Assembly (NCBI GenBank): GCA_008636095.1
Contig: VSJD01000145.1
Span: forward strand, 1 to 13,875
Direction: 5' to 3'
DNA from: Kiritimatiellota bacterium
GTDB taxonomy: Bacteria > Verrucomicrobiota > Kiritimatiellia > JAAZAB01
Length of the DNA: 13,875 nt
In this document: positions 7,701 to 13,875 of the stretch, one piece after another
Layout of the letters: each line of letters starts with the position of its first letter
Numbering within the stretch: the stretch's first letter is position 1
The notes under the pieces: model-generated
Told to the model about the DNA's origin: nothing
What the model saw: the letters and a program-made list of their open reading frames with translations, nothing else
The model's database searches: none
Program-made: the position numbers and the translations under genes

Positions 7701-7907
7701 GACCTGCGCAAGACAGCAGGGTATGCCGTGAGCGACCGGATCGAGTTGACCATCGAGGGTGAACTGGGTTCCGCCTGGCGCGGGCATCTTCTGCAACTGG
7801 CATTGGCCGAGGCGGTTGATCTCAGCGAAGCGCAAGCCGATGCCACCACCCGTGAAACGATAGAAGGCCGCGCCTTCCGCGTTTCCATTCGGAAAATTCA
7901 GCCGTGA
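4773..7907 (+). CDS. ileS: Isoleucyl-tRNA synthetase, type 2 (cytoplasmic)
   Basis: The product is 1044 residues, full length for a type-2 (eukaryote-like) IleRS. It joins isoleucine to tRNA-Ile using ATP. Visible landmarks are the N-terminal FPEIEREILAHWKQSRIF; the class I HIGH-type motif as HFGT (residues 53-56, inside GAPHFGTIF); cysteine pairs at 181/184 and 398/401; the editing domain between, with WTTTPWTLTSNL; CPACG (516-519) and LDCWFESGAMPFG; GQIRGWFYYLHVLA; the KMSKS loop as KISKSK (from 606); the anticodon-binding helical domain; and a C-terminal part with LGPKWG, typical of type 2. The fourth HIGH residue is threonine instead of histidine. The start was chosen from CGGAGG six bases upstream. 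An esterase gene follows after 57 bases on the same strand. No T-box leader was seen. Confidence 0.97.
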   Translation: MYPPVSSSVKFPEIEREILAHWKQSRIFEQSLQGAQREMVFYDGPPFPTGAPHFGTIFVSILKDALARYFTMAGYSVPRRWGWDCHGLPIENAVEKKLGISDKTQIDKQLGVAAFNDECRKLVADCNVAWESYINKIGRWVDYAHAYRTLDLPYMESVLWVFKQCYDKGLIYKDYRVTPYCYHCETSLSFSDIRESDSTRPRQDPEVIVRFRALDEVAGKPTWYLAWTTTPWTLTSNLVLAVGADFSYAAVEHEGAVYIMAEALVPKWAKLFGGKPRIVKTFVGSELVARRYEPIFPYYRDLATEGYFRILAADFVTLDDGVGVVHCAPAFGEDDYWLCKRNGLGVRNPVDSKGCFTGKIPEFAGQNVHEANKGVIRALKANGALMHHSTIEHNYPHCWRCRTPLIYRAMDAWYFAVDKIKDRLLKHNEEINWVPEHVKHGRFGKWLEGARDWNISRSRYWGTPIPVWECATIGCGQRRVLGSLAEIRDAAGAADAAGRDLKDLHKEFLDEVVLKCPACGNPMRRVPEVLDCWFESGAMPFGQCHYPFENKDWFERHFPADFIVEYPGQIRGWFYYLHVLAVALLDRAAFKNCLVHGTLLAEDGGKISKSKKNFTDPMELIDRYGADALRLYLLGSSAVVMEDLNFKNAGVHDQIKQVLLPLWNAFSFFVTYANVDQYAGDPARRPESTHALDQWILAKLYRAEQEVAQAFKTFYLNRSLTPVTAFIEDLTNWYIRQSRARFWGGGLSTDKRQAYDTLYYALVTLLKMLAPSAPFVADYLYRQLTGEDSVHLAAWPDVPAKYRNDALIEETGVAQTIVSLGLALRQKAGLRVRQPLPGIQVALPSSVDSGVVARQMDIIRNELNVKTVTLLDDPGAVATLRATPNARVLGPKWGRAVQAIIKAAKAGQVREEGEKIVVFEGPQEWTVDRQDIDLSYQGKDGMDVLGDKGILLALDKTLTPALREEGIANELNRIIQDLRKTAGYAVSDRIELTIEGELGSAWRGHLLQLALAEAVDLSEAQADATTRETIEGRAFRVSIRKIQP

Positions 7908-7964
7908 AAAGGCACGTGATGCACAATTGCAGGGCGGATTGGGAAGAAACAGGAGATTAAATGT

Positions 7965-8753
7965 ATGGCGCTCATGCATTGCCAGTTTTTTTCGGAGAAG
8001 CTTGGCCTTTCGATGGCCATGAATGTGATCGTTCCGCAGGCCACATGCTCAGGGCAAATCGGCATTGCCTCGCCCGAGCGGAAAAAACGCTACCCGGCCC
8101 TCTATCTGCTCCACGGGTTGTCGGATGATCACTCGATCTGGTGCCGGCGCACAAGCATCGAGCGTTATGCCGCCACCTGCAACCTGGTCATCGTCATGCC
8201 CGAGGTTCATCGGAGTTGGTACGCCGACATGGCTGGCGGCGGAAAATACTGGACTTTCATCAGTGAAGAACTGCCGGCCCTTGCCGAGCAGTTTTTCCCC
8301 ATATCGCCGCGCCGCGATGATCGCTTTGTCGCCGGCCTCTCCATGGGGGGTTATGGGGCGTTCAAACTGGCGCTATGGCGGCCGGACAAATTCAGCGCAG
8401 CGGCCAGCCTGTCCGGGGCGCTCGACATATCCAGCTGCGTTCTGGATCAAGCCGCACAGGGAAACGCGGAGCTTTCGCGCATCTTCGGCCAACCCGATAC
8501 TATTTCCGGCTCCGACAGTGATCTTTTTGCACTTGTTCACAAGGCCAAAGCCGGAGATCACCCGCTCCCGAAGCTTTTCCAATGGTGCGGAACGGAAGAC
8601 GCTTTGTACAAGGCCAACTGCGCATTCCGGGACCACATCAGGCCCCTGGGATTCGACTATCAATACCACGAAAGCTCCGGTACGCATGACTGGTCCTGCT
8701 GGGACAGGGAAATTCAGCGTGTTCTCAAGTGGCTTCCGCAAGCTTCCGTTTAA
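7965..8753 (+). CDS. Esterase, PF00756 (esterase D / tributyrin-esterase-like) alpha/beta hydrolase
   Basis: The product is 262 residues, usual for the family, and starts at ATG 7965 with AGGAG 9 bases upstream. The N-terminal part has PALYLLHGLSDDHSIW, the oxyanion-side HG motif. The nucleophile elbow is GLSMGGYGA with S126, the acid is probably D212 in CGTEDAL, and the histidine is H241 in GTHDW, so the triad is complete. The enzyme should hydrolyse short-chain carboxyl esters. Relatives include tributyrin esterases, acetyl-xylan or feruloyl esterases and S-formylglutathione hydrolases. The substrate cannot be told from the sequence. There is no signal peptide, so it is cytoplasmic. It follows ileS closely with no clear promoter between, so it may be cotranscribed, and it converges on the araC-type gene. 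No terminator was found in the 53 bases between them. Confidence 0.9.
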   Translation: MALMHCQFFSEKLGLSMAMNVIVPQATCSGQIGIASPERKKRYPALYLLHGLSDDHSIWCRRTSIERYAATCNLVIVMPEVHRSWYADMAGGGKYWTFISEELPALAEQFFPISPRRDDRFVAGLSMGGYGAFKLALWRPDKFSAAASLSGALDISSCVLDQAAQGNAELSRIFGQPDTISGSDSDLFALVHKAKAGDHPLPKLFQWCGTEDALYKANCAFRDHIRPLGFDYQYHESSGTHDWSCWDREIQRVLKWLPQASV

Positions 8754-8806
8754 CTCTTCAGGGGTCGAGGCTCCGTAGTCATGCGGGCATGGGAAGGATC
8801 GGGCAG

Positions 8807-9685
8807 CTATACGTTGAAGGCCAAAGTTGAGCGCGCCGCCTTGGAAGGTTTTACCAATTCTTTGTGCTGGAGGCGGTACACCGACGGTGGTATGCCGATC
8901 TCCGACTTGAATAATTTACTGAAATAGAATGGGTCCGGCCAGCCGACCTTGTCACCGATTTCCGCTATGGTCAGATCGCTCTCCTGCAGCAACAGCAGTG
9001 CTTCGCGCAGACGGCGGCGTTTGACGTACTCTATCGGGGTTGTCCCGGTCTGGCTTTTGAACATCCGAAAGAAATGCGTCCGCGAGACCCCGCTCAGTTT
9101 CAAGAGCTCGAGCAAATCGGGCCGGGCCGTAAAATTATCGTTTAGATGCTCGATTATTGGCAGTAACCGCCGCATGGAAAACATCCCGGGTTTTGGCGTG
9201 GACACGGTCAGAATGGTTTCAAGCATGGCGTAGCCGATGCGTTGCCTTGAGACGTTTCTTTGGAGGTCGGTGCGCCCGGGGGAATCTTCCGCCAGCGTGA
9301 GCAGTTCTTCAAGCAGCTTGTGCAGTATCCCGCTCGTTAATTTATCCAGACGCGACGGAATGTCGAAAAAACTCAGGAAATCCATTCCGCCCCTGATTTC
9401 AAACAAGAATCCGGCGGCGATAAAGTCCACTCCGCCCGGCGAGAGCGACCTGCCGTGGCGGCGGCAGTTAGCCGGCAAGATGCAGATATCGCCGGCCCGG
9501 AGCAATAGCGGGGGTTTGCCTCGGTCGGCGAAGCCGATCTCAGCCTTGCCGTTAGTAAATCCGGCGATTACCGTATAGGGATAGCTGAACAACGGCGGGA
9601 AGGTGGTAATGATATAATGAAAGCGCCTGCAGAAATGATAACGCAAGCGCAGGTCATCCGGGAAGATTTCGTAATCACTTTTCAT
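8807..9685 (-). CDS. AraC-family transcriptional regulator, divergent from the glycyl radical enzyme
   Basis: From ATG 9685 the product is 292 residues, standard for AraC/XylS regulators. The N-terminal half resembles a cupin effector domain (GKPPLLLRAGDICILPANCRRHGR, about residues 55-80). The C-terminal 100 residues hold both helix-turn-helix motifs: LLKLSGVSRTHFFRMFKSQT, then IAEIGDKVGWPDPFYFSKLF, followed by the usual IGIPPSVYR. It lies head to head with the glycyl radical enzyme gene, and AraC proteins commonly activate the divergent operon, so it probably senses the substrate of that enzyme. No Shine-Dalgarno precedes ATG 9685, and the mapped promoter would leave almost no leader. A TTG at 9724 in frame (305 residues) is the alternative start, but it lies at the -35 element of that promoter. 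Confidence 0.9.
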   Translation of the reverse strand: MKSDYEIFPDDLRLRYHFCRRFHYIITTFPPLFSYPYTVIAGFTNGKAEIGFADRGKPPLLLRAGDICILPANCRRHGRSLSPGGVDFIAAGFLFEIRGGMDFLSFFDIPSRLDKLTSGILHKLLEELLTLAEDSPGRTDLQRNVSRQRIGYAMLETILTVSTPKPGMFSMRRLLPIIEHLNDNFTARPDLLELLKLSGVSRTHFFRMFKSQTGTTPIEYVKRRRLREALLLLQESDLTIAEIGDKVGWPDPFYFSKLFKSEIGIPPSVYRLQHKELVKPSKAARSTLAFNV

Positions 9686-9695
9686 AACGGATGGT

Positions 9696-9724
9696 ACTAT
9701 AATACATGGAACAACTATTTTCAA
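9696..9724 (-). promoter_or_regulatory. Sigma-70 promoter for the araC-type gene
   Basis: On the minus strand TTGAAA (9724-9719), a 17-base spacer and TATAGT (9701-9696) form a good sigma-70 promoter. Transcription would begin about 9689-9690, only a few bases before ATG 9685, implying a near-leaderless message. The -10 hexamer overlaps the TATAAT of the opposite-strand promoter at 9698-9703. Confidence 0.65.
9698..9703 (+). promoter_or_regulatory. -10 box of the glycyl radical enzyme operon promoter
   Basis: TATAAT is a perfect -10 hexamer. At 17-base spacing the -35 position (9675-9680) reads TCACTT, far from TTGACA. A good -10 with a poor -35 is typical of promoters that need an activator, here plausibly the divergent AraC-type protein. 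The leader to the ATG at 9877 would be about 165 bases and contains a small CGCCAG/CTGGCG inverted repeat (9789-9815). No clear AraC operator repeat was recognised. Confidence 0.5.
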
Positions 9725-9876
9725 CCATTCCCATCAGTGGTGGATATGCTATCGTTTTTAAAAAAGGAAAGGAATTTAAAAATAAGTGCGCCAGAAAGTG
9801 AAGTGGCTGCTGGCGGGAGCCGGCGACATAAATAAAGCCTGGGATAAGAAATTCGACCAGATAGCGGAGAAATATC

Positions 9877-11976
9877 ATGGAAAAGTATGATGATGCCAGG
9901 AAAAGACTCGAAGCACAGTATCTGGACGTCAAGTACGATCCGGCGTCCGGCCTCTCAAAAGAGCAGCTTGTCGCGGAGCTTGAACGGCATCGCGCCGAAA
10001 ATCCGGAGGAGCCACGGATAATGACGCGGGCATGGCTCTTCCGCCTGCTGTGCTCAAAAGCTCGTATTGCCGTCGAACCCGATGACTACTTCGCCGACAA
10101 GCTGGAACATCACAATCTGATGCTGACGCTGCGCACGGAATGGAAGAGAGCGGAAGAGCAGAAGGAGTTCAAAAACGATCCGCCCTCCATTCCGGGGGTC
10201 TGGGGTGCCCAAATGGATACCGGCCATACCTGCCCGGACTGGAGAAATCTACTAAAATACGGGTTCCCTGGTTTGCGCGACCGTGCGGCAGCTCGCTCCG
10301 GTGTTTTCTATCAGGCGGTAGCCATGGTTTACGATGGCGCCATTATCCTGAGCAAGCGGTTTGCGGCGGCATTGCCCAACGTGGCGATTGCCACCGCGGC
10401 GATGGCCGCTTTGGCGGAACGTCCGCCGCAGACCTTCCATGAGGCATTGCAACTGGCCTATCTCTATCATGAGCTCCAGGAGATGGAGGATGGTTATTCG
10501 GTCCGCACCCTTGGCCGGTTTGACCAGCTCTACTATGGCTTCTATGCCAATGACCTGAAGGCCGGACGCCTCACCCGCGACGGAGCCAAGGAATTGATCA
10601 AGTATTTTTGGGTCAGGTTCTATGCCAAGACCCAGGGAAAGCTCAATGGCAAGCCCTTCCTCTTCGGACCCGATGTCAACGAACTGTCATATCTCGCCTT
10701 CGAAGTCTACAAGGAGATTCAGAACGTCGAGCTCAAGTTCCACGTCCGGCTTGCGGAACGCACGCCGCAGGACTTCCTCGAAAAGGTGGCCGAGTGTATC
10801 CAGGCCGGCAGTACCAGCATCCAGACGTTCAACGACGACAAGCAGGTTGAAATGCTGCGCCTGAACGGCAGGAGCCGGGAGGACGCAAGCGACTATATTA
10901 TCATCGGCTGCTGTGAACCGGCCGTAATGGGCAAGGAGATGAACTGCTCCGGGGCGGCGGGGATAAACCTCGCAAAGGTCGTCGAACTGGTTCTTGCCTC
11001 TGGGGACTATGCCACTTTCGACGAACTGATGGAGGCCTACATCAAGACTCTGGATGCGCAGTTTGCCATTAGCGCGGACAAGACTAGAAGAGAAGAGCGC
11101 CTGTGGCCGAAAGTCAATCCATCGCCGCTTCTTTCAGGCACAATGGATTCATGCCTTGAAAAGGGTCGGGACGTCTCCCAGGCCGGGGCCAAATACAACA
11201 TAACTGGCTACACTGCCTATGGCATCGCGAACGCGGCTGACTCCCTTGCGGTCATCAAACAGCTCGTCTATGATGAGCGACGCTGTACCCTCGCCGAACT
11301 TAGAGCCGCCCTGGCGGCCAACTGGAAGGGCTACGAAGAACTGCGCCTTACCGCGCAAAATCGCGTCCCGAAATGGGGGAACAACGATGACCGGGTCGAC
11401 AGCATCGCCGTCAGGATTACAGACTTCCTCGGGCCGCGGATTAATCGTGAGCCCAACGCGCGCGGCGGCGTTTTCCACGCGGCACTCTATGCCATCATTG
11501 ATTCCGCCAGGAATTTCGGGCAGCTGACCGGGGCGCTGCCGGACGGGCGCCTGGCAGGTGAGCACCTGACCATGAATACCAGCGCGAGCACCGGACGGGA
11601 CAAAAAAGGGGTGACTTCGCTGATCAACTCTGTAACGAAGGTCAACCTGTCCCTCTTCCCCATGGGAACAACGCTGGACATAATGCTGCATCCCAGCGCG
11701 GTGCGGGGCCGTGAGGGCATTGAAACTATTTGCTCGATCGTGCGGAGCCATTTTGCGCAAGGCGGCATGGCTATCCAGTTCAACATCTTCGACGCCGCAG
11801 CGCTGCGGGATGCCCAGCGGCATCCCGAGAAATATGCCAACCTTCAAGTGCGAGTTAGCGGCTGGAACGTACGGTTTGTTGACCTCGCGCCGGCGGAACA
11901 AGAGATATTCATAGTCAAGGCGGAGAATGCTAATGAAGGGACGTCTGCTCGACATAAAGCGCCTGACTGTGCATGA
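9877..11976 (+). CDS. Glycyl radical enzyme of the PFL/dehydratase superfamily, substrate unknown
   Basis: The product is 699 residues, shorter than typical members (about 760-850), yet the N- and C-terminal landmarks are present. The PFL-like domain has [45 protein letters not shown] and TSIQTFNDD. The thiyl radical site is GCCEP, with C345 as the probable catalytic cysteine, C346 next to it, and E347 at the position of the general base in glycerol and choline-type eliminases. The glycyl radical loop RVSGWNVRF has G662, 38 residues from the end. Such enzymes do radical C-C, C-N, C-O or C-S chemistry without oxygen. CxE argues for a lyase or dehydratase rather than pyruvate formate-lyase, and the activase type agrees. 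Start ATG 9877 has GGAG 7 bases upstream. No microcompartment targeting or shell genes are seen. Confidence 0.92.
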   Translation: MEKYDDARKRLEAQYLDVKYDPASGLSKEQLVAELERHRAENPEEPRIMTRAWLFRLLCSKARIAVEPDDYFADKLEHHNLMLTLRTEWKRAEEQKEFKNDPPSIPGVWGAQMDTGHTCPDWRNLLKYGFPGLRDRAAARSGVFYQAVAMVYDGAIILSKRFAAALPNVAIATAAMAALAERPPQTFHEALQLAYLYHELQEMEDGYSVRTLGRFDQLYYGFYANDLKAGRLTRDGAKELIKYFWVRFYAKTQGKLNGKPFLFGPDVNELSYLAFEVYKEIQNVELKFHVRLAERTPQDFLEKVAECIQAGSTSIQTFNDDKQVEMLRLNGRSREDASDYIIIGCCEPAVMGKEMNCSGAAGINLAKVVELVLASGDYATFDELMEAYIKTLDAQFAISADKTRREERLWPKVNPSPLLSGTMDSCLEKGRDVSQAGAKYNITGYTAYGIANAADSLAVIKQLVYDERRCTLAELRAALAANWKGYEELRLTAQNRVPKWGNNDDRVDSIAVRITDFLGPRINREPNARGGVFHAALYAIIDSARNFGQLTGALPDGRLAGEHLTMNTSASTGRDKKGVTSLINSVTKVNLSLFPMGTTLDIMLHPSAVRGREGIETICSIVRSHFAQGGMAIQFNIFDAAALRDAQRHPEKYANLQVRVSGWNVRFVDLAPAEQEIFIVKAENANEGTSARHKAPDCA

Positions 11977-12835
11977 CGGCCCCGGAATCCGCACGACCAT
12001 TTTTTTGAAGGGGTGTCCGTTGTGCTGCCGTTGGTGCCATAATCCGGAGAGCGTTTCGCCCAAGCCGGAAATCGGTTTCCTGAAGAAGAAATGTATCGGC
12101 TGTGGCAAATGTGCCAAGGTCTGTCCGGTCGGAGCGCATGTCTTCCACGACGGAATTCATGTTTTCAACCACGCGCTTTGCACGGCTTGCGGCAAATGCG
12201 TTGACGCCTGTGTGCCCGGCGCCCTGGAGTATTACGGACGGGAAATAACCGTCAAAGCGGCAATTGCGGCGGTTCTGGAGGACAAGACCTTCTACGCCAA
12301 GTCCGGCGGCGGTTGCACCATTTCCGGCGGCGAACCGTTGTTACAGGCGGAATTTTGCGCGGCGGTATTCCAACGATTGCGGGAAAATAACGTCCATTGC
12401 GCCATCGACACCTCCGGAGCGGTGCCGTGGGAAAATTTTGAAGCCGTGCTGCCGTATGCCGATCTGTTTCTTTACGATCTCAAACATATTGAAGACCGGG
12501 TTCACCGGCAGTATACCGGCGTTTCCAATCAACGGATTCTGGAAAATCTGCGCAAACTTTCGTCATGCGGTGTTCTGATCGAAATACGAATGCCATTGAT
12601 TCCGGGAATTAATAATGCAACTGCTGATCTGAAGGCCGCCGGTGAGTTTTTGTGCCGGCTTGCCAATATCAGCGTGGTGCGGCTCTTGCCGTATCATGCG
12701 CTGTCAGGTTCCAAATATGAAGCGGTTGGACGGCCGTATACTATGCCGGATGTGCCGGCCCCGGATACAGTCGCAATGGCAAATGCCGCTGAAATATTGC
12801 GGCAATCGGGGCTTAAGACGGTGATGAGCCAATGA
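11933..12835 (+). CDS. Glycyl radical enzyme activating enzyme (radical SAM)
   Basis: The product is 300 residues from ATG 11933, which has GGAG 7 bases upstream. An ATG at 11927 is only one base from that site and is less likely. The radical SAM cluster motif is C28xxxC32xxC35 in [14 protein letters not shown] two-cluster ferredoxin insert follows, C54[10 protein letters not shown]64P and C83[10 protein letters not shown]93, then the SAM-binding ISGGEP (131-135). The enzyme cleaves S-adenosylmethionine and abstracts hydrogen from the glycine (G662) of its partner. The ferredoxin insert is typical of activases of eliminase-type glycyl radical enzymes and is absent from the pyruvate formate-lyase activase. 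The gene overlaps the enzyme gene by 44 bases, so translation is probably coupled. It is intact, and converges on the membrane-protein gene after 77 bases in which no clear terminator was seen. Confidence 0.95.
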   Translation: MKGRLLDIKRLTVHDGPGIRTTIFLKGCPLCCRWCHNPESVSPKPEIGFLKKKCIGCGKCAKVCPVGAHVFHDGIHVFNHALCTACGKCVDACVPGALEYYGREITVKAAIAAVLEDKTFYAKSGGGCTISGGEPLLQAEFCAAVFQRLRENNVHCAIDTSGAVPWENFEAVLPYADLFLYDLKHIEDRVHRQYTGVSNQRILENLRKLSSCGVLIEIRMPLIPGINNATADLKAAGEFLCRLANISVVRLLPYHALSGSKYEAVGRPYTMPDVPAPDTVAMANAAEILRQSGLKTVMSQ

Positions 12836-12912
12836 TGACTCCTGAAACTTGCACGAAACGAGGGCGTGGATGCCTGCGGTGCGGCTCTTACAAGGTTTAA
12901 TTCAATCTGCAA

Positions 12913-13437
12913 TTAGTTGCCGGTTCGGCTGTTCAACCGGGTTTGGATGGCGCGATACATGCGCACCAGCGTTTCCCGGTCTTCGTCTTTCTTCAAGATG
13001 GAAACTCCGCGATGGAAAATAGCATTGGCTCGTTGCGGATCGTGAAGATTAACAACAGCAATATCAATCATCTCGACGTATGGTTGCACTTCCTGGGGGT
13101 ATTCTTCGGCAATCTTTTCGAATCCGGCCATGGCCTCTTCATAGAGCCCGCGCGTGCGTTTGGACTGGGGAATACTGTAGGCCGGTTGCGGACGGTCATA
13201 GTGTTCGCTTGGCCAGAACAGATTGCCGGTCGGTTCTGCGAAGAGCTCGGCTAACGGGAAGGCAACGATGACGGCCCCTAATATGATTGGGGCGAACCCA
13301 ATGACGAGCAAGCCAAGATTGCCTTGATGCAGGAGATAAAATCCGGCTACAAATAATAAAATGGCCAAAATAACCCGCTTGAGAAGACGGATGAACAGAC
13401 CACCGTACCGGTCAATTGATTTTTGACGATGTTTCAT
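12913..13437 (-). CDS. Small membrane protein with TPR-like C-terminal tail, function unknown
   Basis: This 174-residue product starts at ATG 13437 with GGGA close upstream (a weak site). Residues 14-36 and about 40-66 are two hydrophobic helices (VILAILLFVAGFYLL and LLVIGFAPIILGAVIVAF). A linker with WPSEHYDRPQPAYSIPQSKR follows, and then a helical soluble part (about 95-172) whose pattern YEEAMAGFEKIAEEYPQEVQPY resembles one or two tetratricopeptide repeats. Such a layout suits a membrane-anchored scaffold protein. I do not recognise a named family. It is transcribed toward the glycyl radical operon, is isolated from other genes on its strand in the window, and its upstream region holds repeat copy B rather than a clear promoter. 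Confidence 0.7.
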   Translation of the reverse strand: MKHRQKSIDRYGGLFIRLLKRVILAILLFVAGFYLLHQGNLGLLVIGFAPIILGAVIVAFPLAELFAEPTGNLFWPSEHYDRPQPAYSIPQSKRTRGLYEEAMAGFEKIAEEYPQEVQPYVEMIDIAVVNLHDPQRANAIFHRGVSILKKDEDRETLVRMYRAIQTRLNSRTGN

Positions 13438-13499
13438 TTCCCAAGGCGGCGTTAAGCCGTAATCAAATTGTTCTTCCTACCGGCTGTTGTAATAGCAGT

Positions 13500-13656
13500 G
13501 CGAATTTCGTTTGAAAAAGACAGCGGCGATTCCGGCTCATCTGCGTCGTTGCCGCACTCGCGCATACACGAGTATAGCGCTTCGCGCGCCGCCGGCACAT
13601 CTGAACCAGACTTGCCTTGTTTTTTCAAATCCCGCTACGCGGGAAACGAAATTCGC
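13500..13656. repeat. Imperfect-palindrome element, copy B
   Basis: Inverted arms GCGAATTTCGTTT (13500-13512) and AAACGAAATTCGC (13644-13656) are perfect over 13 bases. The pairing continues as GAAAAA (13513-13518) with TTTTTC (13621-13626), and the right arm again carries an extra hairpin (TCCCGC-TAC-GCGGGA, 13630-13644). Six anchor words are collinear with copy A: GAATT, GCGGYGAT, TTGCCGC, CTTCGCGCG, GCCTTG and AATCCCG. Successive distances are 21, 26, 31 or 32, 34 and 14 bases in both copies. A centre hairpin GCGCATAC-ACGA-GTATAGCGC is present. A frame at 13468-13737 crossing it is not a gene. Confidence 0.85.
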
Positions 13657-13695
13657 CCTGCGATGCATGCCGCCCAATCTGCTACGTTAAAGGGG

Positions 13696-13766
13696 CATGA
13701 AGACACAAAGTTTATTATTTTGAATACGTTTTTTTGATGCAGATCCGGCCTTTGTGTGCTTCCATG
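13696..13766. repeat. Imperfect inverted repeat around an AT-rich spacer
   Basis: CATGAAGACACAAAG (13696-13710) faces CTTTGTGTGCTTCCATG (13750-13766), complementary except for two single-base bulges, with a 39-base spacer containing TTTATTATTTT and a run of seven T. The arms resemble the GAAGACACAAAG-type dispersed repeats often seen between genes. It could also act as a weak terminator. Together with copy B it fills most of the gene-free 13438-13875 stretch. Confidence 0.4.
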
Positions 13767-13851
13767 AGAAGGCTTGTCAAGAAGCGACTGACGTGGCAGG
13801 CGCTGGGCTCCGATCCTGAGGCATGTTATGCTTCCATTCGCACTCTATAAT

Positions 13852-13870
13852 GGGTCATTAATTCAGACCC
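13852..13870. repeat. Short hairpin at the right edge, possible border of another repeat
   Basis: GGGTC and GACCC flank a 9-base loop ATTAATTCA, followed by GGTGC at the end of the window. The word resembles repeat ends found beside IS200-like or REP-associated transposases in other genomes, from memory only. The sequence stops here, so nothing more can be said. Confidence 0.3.
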
Positions 13871-13875
13871 GGTGC

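Noticed and set aside
6219..7979. 586-codon minus-strand open frame
   Set aside because: Long but exactly antisense to ileS, rich in His/Arg/Gly/Gln as typical of reverse-frame readings of GC-rich genes.
9617..9835. 72-codon plus-strand frame before the glycyl radical enzyme
   Set aside because: It starts inside the araC-type gene on the other strand, crosses both promoters, and has no ribosome binding site.
11149..12117. 322-codon minus-strand open frame
   Set aside because: Antisense to the glycyl radical enzyme end and activase start, both firmly identified.
12836..12912. Expected terminator between the converging activase and membrane-protein genes
   Set aside because: No stem followed by a T-run was found on either strand.
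13468..13737. 89-codon plus-strand frame
   Set aside because: It spans the complete palindromic element and has no family signal.

Overview
The window looks like chromosomal DNA of a Gram-negative, probably anaerobic bacterium. An outer-membrane TolC-like factor, a periplasmic adaptor and a CsgG-like exported protein imply two membranes. A glycyl radical enzyme, which oxygen destroys, implies anaerobic growth. The type-2 isoleucyl-tRNA synthetase, the high GC and the scattered palindromic repeats would fit a PVC-type lineage such as Kiritimatiellota or Lentisphaerota, but that placement is an inference without a database search. No rRNA, tRNA, CRISPR array, transposase or phage gene was seen.

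Left third (1-4576), all genes on the minus strand. A CsgG/HfaB-family exported protein (2577-3488) sits behind a near-consensus sigma-70 promoter and a 5'-UTR hairpin. It is followed by a TolC-family outer-membrane factor (1160-2446) and, after a 344-base repeat-filled gap, by a MacA/HlyD-type adaptor (1-815) that runs off the left edge. TolC and adaptor are two parts of a tripartite exporter whose pump is presumably just outside the window. Upstream of these is a two-gene cassette: a 78-residue small protein (4340-4576) overlapping by 110 bases a Pol-beta-type nucleotidyltransferase (3694-4449).

Middle (4577-8753), plus strand. ileS (4773-7907) encodes a full-length type-2 isoleucyl-tRNA synthetase. 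A dispersed palindromic repeat lies directly against its ribosome binding site. A PF00756-type esterase (7965-8753) follows closely.

Right (8807-12835). An AraC-family regulator (minus) is divergent from a glycyl radical enzyme (9877-11976, plus) and its radical-SAM activating enzyme (11933-12835, plus), which overlap by 44 bases. The two promoters appear to share one TATA box. The enzyme has both hallmark sites, a GCCEP thiyl cysteine and an RVSGWN glycyl radical loop, but I cannot assign it to a characterised substrate class. It is the best candidate here for an undescribed catabolic system: one regulator, one enzyme and one activase, with no microcompartment genes nearby.

Right edge. A small two-helix membrane protein with a TPR-like tail (12913-13437, minus) is followed by 438 bases without a gene. 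That stretch holds a second copy of the roughly 160-base imperfect-palindrome element also found at 867-1039, plus two shorter inverted repeats.
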